Source of the DNA: Rhizophagus sp. LPA8_4_AMF
Lineage: Eukaryota; Glomeromycota; Glomeromycetes; Glomerales; Glomeraceae
Direction of reading: 5' to 3'
Assembly: GCA_021464525.1 (NCBI GenBank)
Contig: JADRCO010001104.1
Coordinates: 1-22,552, forward strand
Length of the DNA: 22,552 nt
Under the pieces are notes generated by a model. It made no database searches. It saw only the letters and a program-made list of their open reading frames with translations, and had not been told where the DNA came from. The position numbers and the translations under genes were made by a program. Shown here piece by piece: positions 21,600-22,552 of the stretch (its first letter is position 1; the number at the start of each line of letters is the position of its first letter).

Positions 21600-21965
21600 A
21601 ACTTGTTTTAAATTTGTTACAATTAGTAATTTAACCTGTTTATGTAATTTTCTTAATACTTTTATTTCTTCATCTACTTCACTAAATTCTGGTTCTTGTT
21701 CATATAAAATCTCATAATTTCATCTATAGACTTTTTAGCTTCTACCAGACTAATTTCTTTAGTATAAATAATTCTATTTCATCTATATTTTCCTTTTTTT
21801 TATTTGTATTTAATACTGTATCAACAATTTCTTCATCAGTAAATCCATCCTCTAGCATTTCATTCTCAATATAAATATATTTATATGTATTAATATCATT
21901 ATTTGAAAGCTGGAGAATTGACATATCAAGGTTATCAATTTCTTTATCAAAATTAAAAAATAAAT
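21600..21965 (-). pseudogene. C-terminal fragment of a pogo/Tigger-like DNA transposase
   Basis: On the minus strand 21965-21742 reads LDMSILQLSNNDINTYKYI, then IENEMLEDGFTDEEIVDTVLN and a Lys/Glu-rich linker. After a frame change near 21,735 it continues with SLVEAKKSIDEI, and after another it continues with EPEFSEVDEEIKVLRKLHK. This acidic tail with a TDEEIV motif after a Y-I-x-I-E-x-E stretch is what follows the DDE domain in pogo/Tigger (Tc1-mariner) transposases of fungi. The catalytic DDE domain and the helix-turn-helix are absent from the window, so it is a broken remnant. I recognise it by tail pattern only; a host gene derived from such a transposase is possible. Confidence 0.55.
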
Positions 21966-22011
21966 ATTTATTGGAAGAATTTCATATATAATATCCATTA
22001 TATTTAATATT

Positions 22012-22167
22012 CTCATGACACTCACGTTCTAAATCATAACGCTCACAACACTCACGTTTTAAATCATGATGCTCATGACACTCACGTTCTAAATCACAAC
22101 GCTCATGACACTTTCACTCCTCTAAATCACATCGTTCTCAACACTTTCATTCCTCCAAATCACGTCG
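22012..22167 (+). repeat. Five 30- to 33-bp tandem units (CTCATGACACTCACGTTCTAAATC-like)
   Basis: Units start at 22012, 22042, 22072 (30 bp each), 22102 and 22135 (33 bp each). Unit lengths are all multiples of three, as expected of repeats that grew inside a coding frame. The plus-strand frame reads as Arg/Ser/His/Lys repeats (see the pseudogene entry covering 22,012-22,552). Confidence 0.9.
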
Positions 22168-22552
22168 CTCTTAACATCAATCCAGACATACTCCATCTCA
22201 TTCTCTTTTCCTTACCAATCAATATTAGTCACATTACGATTCAGGTGATTCAGACTATTTGGACGATTCCTTTGAAGATACATCATTAACCTCTCTAAAT
22301 AGAGGTAGATCTTTGGCAAAAAGTAATATTATTTATATTAGTGTAAATTAAATTTATATAACTTATACTGTACTGATTTAATATTATTATTAATTATTAT
22401 AGAAACACTCACAAATTGATCAAAATTGACTACTCCCACATTAAATAGCGGTATTATTTCCTTTATGCACCTATTCTAATGTACATGTAAAAATTTTATA
22501 CTAAAATGAATTATATTAAATACTGACATTAAATAGGTGGCGCTGAAAATAA
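22012..22552 (+). pseudogene. Decayed Arg-Ser-repeat coding region, runs off the window
   Basis: In one plus-strand frame the tandem units encode HSRSKS-like repeats, then a His/Ser-rich stretch, then an acidic segment (YDSGDSDYLDDSFEDTS) and LNRGRSLAKS up to a possible donor at 22,322 (A|GTAATA). A likely acceptor TTATAG at 22,398-22,403 continues with KHSQIDQN. Stops occur at several positions where neighbouring repeats have arginine, so the region no longer encodes a full protein. The original product was a low-complexity RS-type protein of unknown family; it could be a host gene or part of a DNA transposon. The start is not visible. Confidence 0.5.

Overview
The window reads as nuclear DNA of a very AT-rich fungus. 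Genes are split by many short GT-AG introns (roughly 50 to 240 bp), and the space between them is filled with transposable elements. The gene complement (fungal-type Vps55, a BTB protein, complex I 51 kDa subunit, a cytochrome b561 protein) together with the style of the LINE and DNA elements fits an arbuscular mycorrhizal fungus (Glomeromycotina, Rhizophagus-like). That assignment is inference from pattern, not a database match.

Region 1 (1 to about 4,620) is a repeat graveyard: a tRNA-derived SINE running off the left edge; an ~830-bp element with inverted ends holding four ~146-bp tandem copies; and a decayed minus-strand LINE with recognisable endonuclease and reverse-transcriptase motifs. 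The LINE is interrupted by a clean hAT-type MITE with an 8-bp target duplication and by two further small inverted-repeat elements. Region 2 (4,620 to 7,650) is AT-rich intergenic DNA without a convincing gene.

Region 3 (7,656 to 18,145) is the gene island. It holds a minus-strand VPS55 gene in 8 exons (132 aa); divergently from it a plus-strand 4-exon gene for a 924-aa protein with two BTB regions, a Ser/Thr-rich middle and a C-terminal CAP-Gly domain; convergent with that a minus-strand 9-exon NDUFV1 gene (485 aa, mitochondrial complex I); then a 2.1-kb spacer with several inverted repeats; then a minus-strand 3-exon cytochrome b561 gene (249 aa). All exon joins were made by hand. For all four genes the summed exon lengths divide by three and the joined products match family motifs across the junctions. 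The genes do not form a pathway: they serve endosomal sorting, probably microtubule or ubiquitin-adaptor functions, respiration and transmembrane electron transfer.

Region 4 (18,146 to 22,552) is again repeat-dominated: an AT-rich spacer; a composite repeat made of AGCTCAAGC-like arms enclosing three exon-like ~118-bp tandem units and a 554-bp near-palindromic foldback element with a TCA target duplication; a broken C-terminal piece of a pogo/Tigger-like transposase; and, at the right edge, a decayed Arg-Ser repeat coding region whose arginine codons show CpG-type C-to-T and G-to-A decay.
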